From assembly GCA_023459275.1 (NCBI GenBank), contig JAEWVC010000081.1, positions 1 through 51,248 on the forward strand: 51,248 nt of DNA. The letters run 5' to 3'. Of this stretch, positions 1 through 8,405 are shown one piece after another (the stretch's first letter is position 1; each line of letters opens with the position of its first letter). The notes under the pieces were generated by a model that saw only the letters and a program-made list of their open reading frames with translations, did not search any database and was not told the DNA's origin. The translations under genes were made by a program, and so were the position numbers. The stretch is from Bacillota bacterium (GTDB lineage: Bacteria; Bacillota; Clostridia; Christensenellales; Aristaeellaceae).

Positions 1-321
1 TCATGTCACATGACATAACGTCGCTGACAAATCAACTGACGATCAATTGAACAATCCAACAACATGGTCACCTTTCTTTCTCCAGTGTGCAGTTGTCAGG
101 GTGCTGTAACTTGCCCTGAAACAAATAGGACTTCACGGGAGCTTAAAAACTTCCGGAGGTGTCAAAAACCATCTTGACGAACAGGAGAAGAAGTGATAAG
201 CTTCCATTCTGTGAGGCAAGCAGTAGGCGGAAGCCTACGGTATGGATGCAGCAGCACCGGCAAGTTCAGATGGGATAACCCATGGAAAACATCCAGTGCC
301 GCTCAACACAGTTGCTACAAT
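1..321. other. spacer upstream of 5S rRNA
   Basis: No gene is supported here. I see no recognisable 23S rRNA 3' end, so this is probably the spacer in front of the 5S gene. It holds a perfect inverted repeat at 1-13 (TCATGT-C-ACATGA) and a small GNRA-loop hairpin at 223-238 (GTAGGC-GGAA-GCCTAC), which could be an rRNA processing or termination structure. Confidence 0.5.
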
Positions 322-322
322 T

Positions 323-438
<116 letters not shown>

Positions 439-446
439 TTCCATTT

Positions 447-2056
<1,610 letters not shown>

Positions 2057-2065
2057 GAAATGGCC

Positions 2066-2374
2066 TTAGCGGTCTGATGCAAGGGAATCTTTGATCACAA
2101 AATATAGGTCCATGCCTTCCGAAATGATGGCATTCATCGTGCGGCCCGTTGTTTCTGATTCATAGCGGATACGGTCTTCCAATTCTGGACTTGGGCGAAA
2201 GGTTATGTTTTTGCGCAGGTCCACCTTTTCAGACTGTGCAGCAAATTCTGTTGGAACAGGATCAGGTTTATCCATTGGAATATCTGATGGACGGTGCTTT
2301 TTGTTATATAAAACGGCTATCAGAATAACGAGAGAAAACGCAACAATACAAGTAACTACGATATATCCCGTCAT
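2066..2374 (-). CDS. membrane-anchored ribbon-helix-helix protein
   Basis: The start ATG at 2374 is chosen because GGAGG lies 8 nt upstream; an upstream in-frame ATG at 2389 overlaps that site. The 102-residue product has one hydrophobic helix at about residues 3-24, followed by the basic stretch YNKKHR. The C-terminus matches the ribbon-helix-helix pattern: a short strand (KNITFRPSPEL), then two helices including GRTMNAIISEGMDLYF. The topology suggests the DNA-binding part faces the cytoplasm. Its role is unknown. It sits between the integrase and a secreted protein on the same strand, so a lysogeny or excision regulator is possible. Confidence 0.7.
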   Translation of the reverse strand: MTGYIVVTCIVAFSLVILIAVLYNKKHRPSDIPMDKPDPVPTEFAAQSEKVDLRKNITFRPSPELEDRIRYESETTGRTMNAIISEGMDLYFVIKDSLASDR

Positions 2375-2392
2375 ACCATACACCTCCACACA

Positions 2393-2920
2393 TTAAGCAT
2401 TGTAATCGACAGGATATATACCCAAAATCAAGGCATAGTCAGTTTTGAACAGTTTAATCTCGTATCCCGTTTTAAGCAGACTTGCGGACGTTCCCAGATC
2501 ATACAATTCGCCAGGTTGGAGATTAGAACCCAGATAATAAAGAATCTCATAGGCAGAATTGAAATCCAGGTCAATGAAAAAGGTTTGGAGAAGATAATTA
2601 TATATGGTGGGATACTTTAATCTGGCATATTTGTTTTGCGGATCGATGGAGGCTATGAAAGAAAGCGTTTTACCGTCGCGGCACGAAACACTAAGGTCAA
2701 TACCTGTGCATATTGGAAACCTTGCAGTCAACATGCCGGTTTCATCAGAGGATAGGACATAATCACTGCTTGTAATGACCATTCCGTCATCAGAAAGGAG
2801 CTTGATGGTTTTTCTGATGACAGAGAGGTCTCCTTCATTAGGATATACTGCTTCAGCAAGAGAAAAAGGACATGGAAAAACCAGCATCGCTACCAGCAGA
2901 AACGAAAGCATGCGTTTCAT
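2393..2920 (-). CDS. secreted protein of unknown function
   Basis: The 175-residue product starts with a clear signal peptide (MKRMLSFLLVAMLVF..., cleavage likely after LAEA). The remainder has no motif I recognise and reads as a small beta-rich domain. The start at 2920 has an AAAGGGG ribosome binding site. It is transcribed with the integrase cluster, opposite to the lytic genes, so it may be expressed in the lysogen and alter the host surface. That role is inference. Confidence 0.65.
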   Translation of the reverse strand: MKRMLSFLLVAMLVFPCPFSLAEAVYPNEGDLSVIRKTIKLLSDDGMVITSSDYVLSSDETGMLTARFPICTGIDLSVSCRDGKTLSFIASIDPQNKYARLKYPTIYNYLLQTFFIDLDFNSAYEILYYLGSNLQPGELYDLGTSASLLKTGYEIKLFKTDYALILGIYPVDYNA

Positions 2921-2954
2921 AAAGGTACCCCTTTCCTAAAATTACAACTGTTCT

Positions 2955-3003
2955 CCATTTTGGGGCAGTGCTAAAATGGGTTTACCGCTTGCGCGCAGCG
3001 GTA
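2955..3003. repeat. two adjacent inverted repeats
   Basis: CCATTTT (2955-2961) pairs with AAAATGG (2973-2979), and TACCGCT (2983-2989) pairs with AGCGGTA (2997-3003). They lie between the divergently placed secreted protein and the 47-codon ORF at 3047, so they could be operators or leader hairpins. No T-tract follows either stem. Confidence 0.5.
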
Positions 3004-3046
3004 TGCAGGCCTGATCCATGGAGCGATAGAACAAAGGAGAAATAGG

Positions 3047-3190
3047 ATGACGCGCTGCTACTACACGGACGAAGAAAACCCACTTATATGGGGGATATAT
3101 AATCCCTGGGAAGGGATTTTATATATCAATCGATCCGCTTGCCCCACAGGGGTGATTGTGCTGATTACCGAACGACCGCTTATCGCCTAA
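3047..3190 (+). CDS. small ORF, 47 aa
   Basis: An ATG at 3047 follows an excellent AAAGGAG site (3032-3038). The peptide begins MTRCYYTDEENPLIWG and ends at TAA 3190, just before a strong terminator at 3207. I recognise no family. The combination of good ribosome binding site, intact frame and immediate terminator argues for a real short gene. It runs convergently toward the repressor gene. Confidence 0.5.
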   Translation: MTRCYYTDEENPLIWGIYNPWEGILYINRSACPTGVIVLITERPLIA

Positions 3191-3206
3191 TTATTAATGC
3201 CTGCAT

Positions 3207-3246
3207 GCTCCATGGCCGGTACCGGTCATGGAGCGATTTCTTTTTC
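3207..3246 (+). terminator. Rho-independent terminator
   Basis: The hairpin has perfect 8-bp outer arms GCTCCATG/CATGGAGC and inner CCGG/CCGG around TA, spanning 3207-3234, followed by GATTTCTTTTTC. It ends the small ORF at 3047-3190 and also overlaps the 3' end of the convergent repressor gene. Confidence 0.75.
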
Positions 3247-3645
3247 TTCGGAAGAATGGGAGCCGTTTTGCTGCTGGGCCTTGGATAGGCTTTCCAAGGA
3301 TTTCTCATAGATATCGGAATTAGCCGGAATAGATTTTTGATGAGCATTGAGAATAAGCAAAACATCTGCTTGGGCACGAGAATCAGCATTTCTAAAAGAC
3401 ATCAAAAAAGAAAGGTCTTCCTTAGAAAACATGTTCGATCTTTCAACTTCGGCAAGCATTTCAATTGGAATATCAAGAAGGTTGCATAACGCGGATATCA
3501 CTTCAAATGAGCGAGAACCGAGGTCACCACGGCGGATGTTCCGTACAGTACCTTCAGTACAATTGATTTTTGAAGCTATTTCATTATTTGTCAGGTTCAT
3601 TTCACTAATACGGCTATTGATTATATGAGAAATTGCACTGGACAA
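3226..3645 (-). CDS. XRE-family (CI-like) phage repressor
   Basis: The start is a TTG at 3645 with GGAGGTG 8 nt upstream; upstream ATG codons at 3690 and 3678 lack such a site. The 139-residue product has an N-terminal helix-turn-helix (ISEMNLTNNEIASKINCTEG, then TVRNIRRGD) and a hydrophilic C-terminus without a visible peptidase. It is divergent from the early gene at 3802. Three similar 18-bp sites lie in the 100-bp gap, one between the -35 and -10 of the early promoter, which fits a lysogeny repressor. Confidence 0.8.
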   Translation of the reverse strand: MSSAISHIINSRISEMNLTNNEIASKINCTEGTVRNIRRGDLGSRSFEVISALCNLLDIPIEMLAEVERSNMFSKEDLSFLMSFRNADSRAQADVLLILNAHQKSIPANSDIYEKSLESLSKAQQQNGSHSSEEKEIAP

Positions 3646-3703
3646 AATGACCACCTCCGATTTGCTATGAGTATACATGAAAAAAAGCAATAGCGCAATA
3701 AGT

Positions 3704-3780
3704 TTCGAAAAATATTACGGAAATATATTGACAAACGCATAATATTGCGTTATTCTTCATGTATCGCAAAATATTACGTT
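3704..3780. promoter_or_regulatory. three-operator switch region
   Basis: Three related 18-bp sites occur at 3704-3721 (TTCGAAAAATATTACGGA), 3734-3751 (AACGCATAATATTGCGTT, a near-perfect palindrome) and 3763-3780 (ATCGCAAAATATTACGTT). The second and third match at 15 of 18 positions, the first and third at 14 of 18. Starts are 30 and 29 bp apart, about three helical turns, so bound repressors would lie on one face of the DNA. Confidence 0.75.
3728..3756 (+). promoter_or_regulatory. early rightward promoter
   Basis: A sigma-A type promoter has -35 TTGACA (3728-3733), a 17-bp spacer and -10 TATTCT (3751-3756). The palindromic operator at 3734-3751 fills the spacer exactly, so repressor binding would exclude RNA polymerase. 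It drives the small HTH gene at 3802 and presumably the early operon. Confidence 0.75.
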
Positions 3781-3801
3781 TCTGGAGGGGAAGTGAAATA
3801 G

Positions 3802-4029
3802 ATGGAAGGTCGAAAAATGGTGTATCCCGTGCTTGAGGAAATGATGGAAAAAGGAAAGCTCCGAAATGAGCATCTTGCCATCTGTATTAACAAGAGCATT
3901 CGAACCGTAGAAAACAAAATGAACGGGCTTACTCCGTGGCTTTGGGATGAATGTGTTGCGATCCACGCAACCCATTTCCCAAATGTGCCGCTTGGTGAAT
4001 TGTTCAAAAGAGCTGATGCCGCGGCATAA
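3802..4029 (+). CDS. small Cro-like DNA-binding protein
   Basis: A 75-residue product is the first gene of the rightward early operon, with GGAGGGG upstream. The stretch NEHLAICINKSIRTVENKMNG has the spacing of a helix-turn-helix. Its size, position opposite the repressor and placement downstream of the operator-bearing promoter make a Cro or early regulator role likely. No biochemical residue can confirm this. Confidence 0.65.
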   Translation: MEGRKMVYPVLEEMMEKGKLRNEHLAICINKSIRTVENKMNGLTPWLWDECVAIHATHFPNVPLGELFKRADAAA

Positions 4030-4074
4030 CACCTCATCCGGCGCTGCGCGCCACCTTCCCCTCAAGGGGAAGGC
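4030..4074. repeat. REP/MITE-like palindromic repeat, copy 1
   Basis: The block begins CACCTCATCC and ends with the stem CTTCCCCTCAAGGGGAAG. Near-identical blocks occur at 5801-5845 and 7844-7892. All three lie at gene junctions in the early region, and each ends in the same self-complementary segment. Confidence 0.8.
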
Positions 4075-4101
4075 TTTCATGGGACCGTGGAGGAGCAGAG
4101 C

Positions 4102-4416
4102 ATGAAGGTAATCGCGGTGGACTTTGACGGGTGCCTATGCGAAAGCGCCTGGCCGGGGATCGGGAAGCCGAACGGGAAGGCTATCCGGGAGCTGATCAAG
4201 CGGCGGAAGGCCGGGGACAAGCTGATCCTTTGGACGTGCAGGGAAGGGAAGCTGCTGTATGAGGCGGTGATGTGGTGTATGGCCCAGGGGCTGACCTTCG
4301 ATGCGGTCAACGACAATTTGCCGGAGCGCCGGAAAGAGTATGGGAACAACTGCCGCAAGGTAAGCGCGGACGAATACTGGGACGATAAAGCGGTGTGCGT
4401 TATATACGAAACATAG
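4102..4416 (+). CDS. HAD-superfamily phosphatase, small phage type
   Basis: The start at 4102 is chosen for the GGAGGA site 8 nt upstream. The 104-residue product begins MKVIAVDFDGCLC; DFDG is HAD motif I with the nucleophile Asp and general acid Asp. LILWTCREG at about residue 48 matches motif II (Thr), and a late DDKAVCVI could be motif III/IV. Small HAD proteins of this length are common in phage genomes; substrate unknown. The gene follows repeat copy 1, and its coding style differs little from its neighbours. Confidence 0.75.
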   Translation: MKVIAVDFDGCLCESAWPGIGKPNGKAIRELIKRRKAGDKLILWTCREGKLLYEAVMWCMAQGLTFDAVNDNLPERRKEYGNNCRKVSADEYWDDKAVCVIYET

Positions 4417-4919
4417 ATCATCCGTATCCTGAAACCCAAAGGCGGCTCATCGCAGATGCCTGTTACCATCTCCTTCATTTCTTCGGATAGGCCGAGAGCC
4501 CCCAACGGATCATTCTGCAAGCGAGACGCAGATTCACCAAGTTGCGCGAGACTGGTCATACCGAGAGATGCCTTGAGAGAAGCTTCCTTCGCGATGTTAC
4601 CGCACCGGCTTTTTATCCGATGCATCTGCATGTTGCCATGCAGGCCAGCACATGTCATCAGCCCGATGGGCTGCCGGGCGCTCGTGGGCGGGGTATTGAT
4701 TCCGCATCTCACCGCCTGTGCGTTGCTCCTTCCATGGACAATAAACGCGGGGTCCGTGGATTGGATCATCGTTGACCATGAAGGTGTTTCAATGAATTCA
4801 CCCGGTGCGCACGCAAGCGTTACCGCCTGCGGGGACAAGCCGCCTTTGGATTTGAGGATATGGATAGCACAAGTATACAAAGTTTCCAGAAAATATCAAG
4901 AGGGTTGGAGGACAGCGCC
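4417..4919. other. 503-bp stretch without a supported gene
   Basis: No plus-strand ORF here has a ribosome binding site. The minus strand is open across most of the stretch, but that frame also runs through the HAD gene and has no convincing start, so I do not call it. It may be the remains of an eroded gene in the early region. Confidence 0.4.
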
Positions 4920-5273
4920 ATGCAAAGCAAGGTACAGGAGCAGCTGCCGATACGGTTTCAGTTTGTGGAGCAGAAGGCGGATGTGCAGGGCGCCGCGCAA
5001 GCGCTGGCCTTGCATTTTACTCAGGGGGACGCAGAGGCCTATATGCGGCGGGCGATTGAACGGAAGCGGGAACGGATTCGGGAGAAGAAGGAAAGGGGCG
5101 TTTTCACCATTTGGGATCTGACGCCGGAGGCGCAGCGCCATGCCTATGAGGGATATTGCAAAGCGATGGACGATGATCTGAATCGGGAATATACCGTTCC
5201 CTTTGAGCAGTTTTGCCAAGAGGCAAGCTGGGCTGATTTTGAGTTTGATAAAAACGGGAATGTGATCCCGTAA
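4920..5273 (+). CDS. phage early protein of unknown function, 117 aa
   Basis: The ATG at 4920 has GGAGG 8 nt upstream; the longer frame from 4860 has none. The product has a charged helical middle (RRAIERKRERIREKKERG) and an acidic aromatic C-terminus (WADFEFDKNGNVIP). No catalytic motif is visible. It follows an uncoded 500-bp gap and probably belongs to the early operon. Confidence 0.6.
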   Translation: MQSKVQEQLPIRFQFVEQKADVQGAAQALALHFTQGDAEAYMRRAIERKRERIREKKERGVFTIWDLTPEAQRHAYEGYCKAMDDDLNREYTVPFEQFCQEASWADFEFDKNGNVIP

Positions 5274-5342
5274 GCTATTTCCCATCGAAGGCCCCACACA
5301 AAAGTGGTGTCTATACATATCACAAATGAAAGGAGGCAGCAC

Positions 5343-5549
5343 TTGAAGATCCTTTACCTCCTGGCGGTACTCCTTTTCATCCAGCGCGTGGGCTGCACCG
5401 CGGCCCCGCCAGAAACGGTGACGCAGCCGGCCACACTCCTCCGGCGCGCGAATCCGGAAGAGCATCAAGCAGCACTGGGACATCCTTGCACCCGGGCATA
5501 CGCCAGGATCCACATGATGCGGCACAGCACAAGCGCCACGGGCGGCTAG
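5343..5549 (+). CDS. small putative lipoprotein or membrane peptide
   Basis: A TTG at 5343 lies 6 nt after AAAGGAGG. The 68-residue product starts with a basic-hydrophobic segment (KILYLLAVLLFIQRVGC) whose VGC could be a weak lipobox. The rest is a Pro/Ala/Arg-rich tail without recognisable fold. The reading frame could also be fortuitous in high-GC DNA; the ribosome binding site is the main evidence. Confidence 0.4.
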   Translation: MKILYLLAVLLFIQRVGCTAAPPETVTQPATLLRRANPEEHQAALGHPCTRAYARIHMMRHSTSATGG

Positions 5550-5674
5550 GTACGCGGGGCAAGGAGTGAAGACACAATCAGGAATCAAAATGCGCCCCAG
5601 GGACGGTTCATGAAAACATGACGGATGAACGGGGCCCCTCCGAAAATTGGGATCATGGCATCCCGATACCGAAC

Positions 5675-5710
5675 CGGGAAAACCCGGGAAAGCGGGAAAA
5701 CCCGGGAAAG
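5675..5710. repeat. 18-bp tandem duplication
   Basis: CGGGAAAACCCGGGAAAG is present twice in perfect tandem. Each unit contains the palindrome CCCGGG. It lies in the non-coding gap before the excisionase-like gene. Confidence 0.85.
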
Positions 5711-5800
5711 CGGTGCTTTTATGCACGGAGGTTATGGGAGAAACGGAACCACGCCCGCCGCTGGCGAAGAAGCGGCGGCGGCGGGCTTAACCTGGGAGGA

Positions 5801-5845
5801 CACCTCATCAGCCGCTGCGCGGCAGCTTCCCCTCAAGGGGAAGCC
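5801..5845. repeat. REP/MITE-like palindromic repeat, copy 2
   Basis: CACCTCATCAGCCGCTGCGC followed by GGCAGCTTCCCCTCAAGGGG and AAGCC. The middle contains a second stem, GCCGC/GCGGC, so the unit folds as two hairpins. See copies at 4030 and 7844. Confidence 0.8.
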
Positions 5846-5883
5846 TTCGGGAGAAGCGATGTTTTACAAAGGAGGGAAACCGG

Positions 5884-6234
5884 GTGAAGGGACAAGCCTA
5901 CATCACCATCGGGGAGATCGCAACGGACCTGGGCGTATCGGAATGCACGGTCAGGCGGGCGATCCGGGAAAGGGAGCTTCCGGCCATGAAGGTGCGCCAC
6001 CAGTACAGGGTGACTGTGAAGGCATATGAGGCGTACCGGGACGGCTGCAAAGTGGCGGAGGAACCGAAGCGCGAGTATGCCGGGGCATACAAGACGGTCA
6101 CGAAGCCGGAAGCCTGCAAGAACCTGGTGCAAATCGGATACGCGAGGGCAGAGGGCGGGCCGCTGGGAAGGATCGTCTTTCCGCTCTACGCCATGAAGGA
6201 TGATCCGGCGCAGAGGAAGGAGGGAACGGCATGA
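5884..6234 (+). CDS. MerR/excisionase-type helix-turn-helix protein
   Basis: GTG start with AAAGGAGGG upstream. Residues 6-50 (ITIGEIATDLGVSECTVRRA, then RERELPAMKVRHQYRV) form a winged helix-turn-helix of the HTH_17/excisionase type. The C-terminal half has no motif I know. The 116-residue length is longer than a minimal excisionase. It overlaps the next gene by 4 nt (ATGA), so translation is coupled. It could act as excisionase or as an early regulator. Confidence 0.7.
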   Translation: MKGQAYITIGEIATDLGVSECTVRRAIRERELPAMKVRHQYRVTVKAYEAYRDGCKVAEEPKREYAGAYKTVTKPEACKNLVQIGYARAEGGPLGRIVFPLYAMKDDPAQRKEGTA

Positions 6235-6851
6235 GCATGGCGCAGAAGCTGGAAGAAATCACGGGCGCCAAGATGGGTACTATCTGGGCGGTTGCTTTTC
6301 TGATGGTGGCCGGAATGATAGTTCTTCTTGTCATCGTGATGATCCGGGTGGCGAGATCGGGAAAACGGGTGGAGGAGCCGGATGATCTGCTGGCCAGGCC
6401 GGTGGAGGATGATATCAAGCCGCGGATCAGCGTAAAGACGGGCGGTATCCTGCCGGAGTATGAAGGGCCGATGGAGGCCGCCATGGGAATGCTGGAGGAT
6501 TACCTGACAGACGGAAAAAGCTGCAGCACGGATACCGTGGAGGATCCCTGCCGGCCCCTGGACATGCCGGACCTGCCGCGGGGACCGGTACCACCGCCTC
6601 CCGGGAGAATACCGCCGCCGCCCGTGAAGCTCACAAGGCAGGAAGCACTGGATGCGGCGAACGCCGAACGGGCAGCTATTGGGAGGCTAAAGGCGTATTA
6701 CGCGGCGATGGAGCTTCGATGCGACTATGCGCCTCCTTCCATGGCAGCAGAACGTAATGGTTATCCCAGCGTACGGGCCATGAATAAGGCCTTGAATTAC
6801 TACGGCTTCCACAGCAACGGAAAGCTCATGGAAGAGAAAGGGGAAGCGTGA
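6231..6851 (+). CDS. single-pass membrane protein, Pro-rich
   Basis: The 206-residue product has one hydrophobic segment at about residues 18-40 (TIWAVAFLMVAGMIVLLVIV), then a long cytoplasmic part with the proline tracts PRGPVPPPPGRIPPPPVKL and a helical C-terminus. No family recognised. The ATGA overlap upstream and the TGATG overlap downstream place it in a translationally coupled run of small early genes. Confidence 0.6.
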   Translation: MSMAQKLEEITGAKMGTIWAVAFLMVAGMIVLLVIVMIRVARSGKRVEEPDDLLARPVEDDIKPRISVKTGGILPEYEGPMEAAMGMLEDYLTDGKSCSTDTVEDPCRPLDMPDLPRGPVPPPPGRIPPPPVKLTRQEALDAANAERAAIGRLKAYYAAMELRCDYAPPSMAAERNGYPSVRAMNKALNYYGFHSNGKLMEEKGEA

Positions 6852-7117
6852 TGGAAACCTACATCCTCACACGGCCCCAGGCAACGGACCTGGTGCAGCG
6901 GATGCCGGGGAAAAACAAAACGCAGCGGAAGGCGCGCCTGGACATGCTGGTGGGCCTATGGGATATGGCGGAGAGTGAAAAGCCGTGCATCCTTCAGGAC
7001 GGGGACAGCTACAGCCTTTCGGCCAACAAGGACGGGGAGACGCGGACCATCGCTAAGGGCCTGCCCGCACCGCTGGTAAAAGCCTTCATCAAGAAGACGG
7101 GCATCAAATGCATATGA
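6851..7117 (+). CDS. phage protein of unknown function, 88 aa
   Basis: The ATG at 6851 overlaps the upstream TGA by one base; a GTG one codon earlier is possible. The product (METYILTRPQATDLVQRM...) is compact and mixed alpha/beta by eye, with no motif. Coupled translation and an intact frame are the evidence. Confidence 0.55.
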   Translation: METYILTRPQATDLVQRMPGKNKTQRKARLDMLVGLWDMAESEKPCILQDGDSYSLSANKDGETRTIAKGLPAPLVKAFIKKTGIKCI

Positions 7118-7245
7118 CAAAAAAGCCGCCTGCGGCTGGCACCCGCTGGCGGCAAAGGAACCGGGACAAATCACGAAAGCCCCGCTTCGCAATGAGCATA
7201 TCACAAAGCAGATCATCATGCAAGCGCGGGGAGAACGGAGGAACC

Positions 7246-7932
7246 GTGGGCATATCAAGAAGGGCGCTGCTGCTGGACCTGCTGGCCAGGGTGGACATGA
7301 TCCTGCGGATGGTGAGCGACAGCTGGAGGTGCGCCATGCCGCTGCCGGAGTGCGAAGGGGTATGGGCACTGCAGAAGCAGCGCGGCGAGACCATCCGGGC
7401 ATGGTACCGCGAGATGGAAGCCATGGAAAGCGGAAAAGAACAGGGGAAGACCGATGAAAAAGCGGACACCCTGGAAAGGCGGTTGGAGGTACTGCGCAAC
7501 GGAAAGGACATCGCGGAGACCTTTATGCGCAGGCTGTGCCATAACGGGGTGCTGAACGAGCCTTTCCCGGAATGCCGGGGCGCCTGGGAGCGGGAGCGCG
7601 ATAAGGCGGAGCTGATAAAGGCCTGGATACAGGAGATTGAGCAGAGCAAGCAGGAGGGACGTACCTATGAAGTGGCCGAAGGGAAGGGACCGGGTGACCG
7701 GAGGGATGCCGGAAAAGTGGGCAAAGCTGACGGTAGTCAGCCACCGGCCGGCGCAGTGGAGGCAGCACGGCGGGATCCTGGAACGGGTGATGGAGTGGAT
7801 ACTGGAAAGGCTGCACGCGGTGGGGTACGGGATTTGGGGGTGACACCTCATCAGCCGGCGCGGACGGCAGCTTCCCCTCGAGGGGAAGCCTCACGGGGCA
7901 GGGAGGCAGAGCAGATGGGGATGGGACTATGA
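7246..7932 (+). CDS. phage protein with repeated helical motif
   Basis: The GTG at 7246 has GGAGGA upstream; the open frame begins earlier at 7108 without a site. The product contains two similar segments, about residues 33-64 (MPLPECEGVWALQKQR with IRAWYREME) and 105-136 (EPFPECRGAWERERDK with IKAWIQEIE), an internal duplication of the pattern PECxGxWxxxRxxxxxIxAWxxEIE. After about residue 145 the sequence becomes low-complexity, overlaps the ORF at 7667 and reads through repeat copy 3, so the true C-terminus was probably altered by the repeat insertion. Confidence 0.55.
   Translation: MGISRRALLLDLLARVDMILRMVSDSWRCAMPLPECEGVWALQKQRGETIRAWYREMEAMESGKEQGKTDEKADTLERRLEVLRNGKDIAETFMRRLCHNGVLNEPFPECRGAWERERDKAELIKAWIQEIEQSKQEGRTYEVAEGKGPGDRRDAGKVGKADGSQPPAGAVEAARRDPGTGDGVDTGKAARGGVRDLGVTPHQPARTAASPRGEASRGREAEQMGMGL
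7667..7843 (+). CDS. small ORF overlapping in another frame, 58 aa
   Basis: ATG at 7667 with AGGAGGG 7 nt upstream. The product MKWPKGRDRVTGGMPEKWAK... ends in an amphipathic ILERVMEWILERLHAVGYGIWG. It lies wholly inside the 3' part of the 7246-7932 frame and stops at the first base of repeat copy 3. The ribosome binding site and protein-like composition favour it as the real coding frame here. Confidence 0.5.
   Translation: MKWPKGRDRVTGGMPEKWAKLTVVSHRPAQWRQHGGILERVMEWILERLHAVGYGIWG
7844..7892. repeat. REP/MITE-like palindromic repeat, copy 3
   Basis: CACCTCATCAGCCGGCGCGG, then CAGCTTCCCCTCGAGGGG and AAGCC. It has a compensated change relative to copies 1 and 2: CTCAAGGGG becomes CTCGAGGGG, making the core fully palindromic (CCCCTCGAGGGG). 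It starts directly after the TGA of the 7667 ORF. Confidence 0.8.
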
Positions 7933-8405
7933 TCCGAACATCGCGCGCGGAAGCGGCGGCCTGGCTGAGCAGGCCCGGCGTGCGGGATAGGCTTTCGCAG
8001 CTCTTCCGCATGCCGCTATCCATTAAGCAGATCACGGTGGAGATCGGGCTTTCCACCGGATGGGACCGGCTTGTAAGTGTGGTACTGAAAGAGATGTTTG
8101 GAGAAGTAGAGGTCGCAAGCCGGGGAAAGAAGATCGCCGGAAGCGGCGGGAAGGCGGAGGCGGCAGCGGGGAGCGTATGCCTGCTGTGCGGGGAATGCAA
8201 AGCCTTCCTGCCGGACGCGAAGCGGACGGATGGGGTACGGAAAGGAACCTGCAAGAGAACCGGCGCCCGGGTGGACCGGTGTGCGGAGTGCAAAAGAAAG
8301 CAAGAGGAGGAGCACATCAATGGAGCTAACAAGCATCTTGAAAAGCATATCGGAAGTACAGCAGATTATGGGTCAGGGGAGAAATGCGAAATCCATGCTG
8401 GATGA
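7929..8405 (+). CDS. zinc-finger phage protein
   Basis: A 158-residue product starts at ATG 7929, overlapping the preceding frame by 4 nt (ATGA). The N-terminus is helical (RPGVRDRLSQLF; IKQITVEIGLSTGWD resembles an HTH). The C-terminal part has a four-cysteine cluster CLLCGECKAF, then CKRTGARVDRCAECK, suggesting zinc binding. The last about 28 residues overlap the next gene in a different frame. Function unknown. Confidence 0.55.
   Translation: MIRTSRAEAAAWLSRPGVRDRLSQLFRMPLSIKQITVEIGLSTGWDRLVSVVLKEMFGEVEVASRGKKIAGSGGKAEAAAGSVCLLCGECKAFLPDAKRTDGVRKGTCKRTGARVDRCAECKRKQEEEHINGANKHLEKHIGSTADYGSGEKCEIHAG

Larger units (their letters stand above)
5550..5883. other. intergenic stretch with tandem and palindromic repeats
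   Basis: No gene is supported: the two open plus-strand frames lack ribosome binding sites and read through the repeat. The stretch holds a perfect 18-bp tandem duplication (5675-5710) and repeat copy 2 (5801-5845), followed by the AAAGGAGGG site of the next gene. Confidence 0.5.

Noticed and set aside
4077..4880. Long minus-strand open frame (267 codons) across the HAD gene and the 500-bp gap
   Set aside because: It runs through the well-supported HAD gene on the other strand, has no ribosome binding site, and its sequence does not match a family I know. Part of it could be a gene remnant, but I cannot support a call.
5675..5710. Candidate CRISPR-like repeat
   Set aside because: Only two directly adjacent units without spacers; a simple tandem duplication.
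5618..6029. Two overlapping plus-strand frames before the excisionase-like gene
   Set aside because: No ribosome binding site; both read through the 18-bp tandem duplication and the palindromic repeat and overlap a gene with a much better start.
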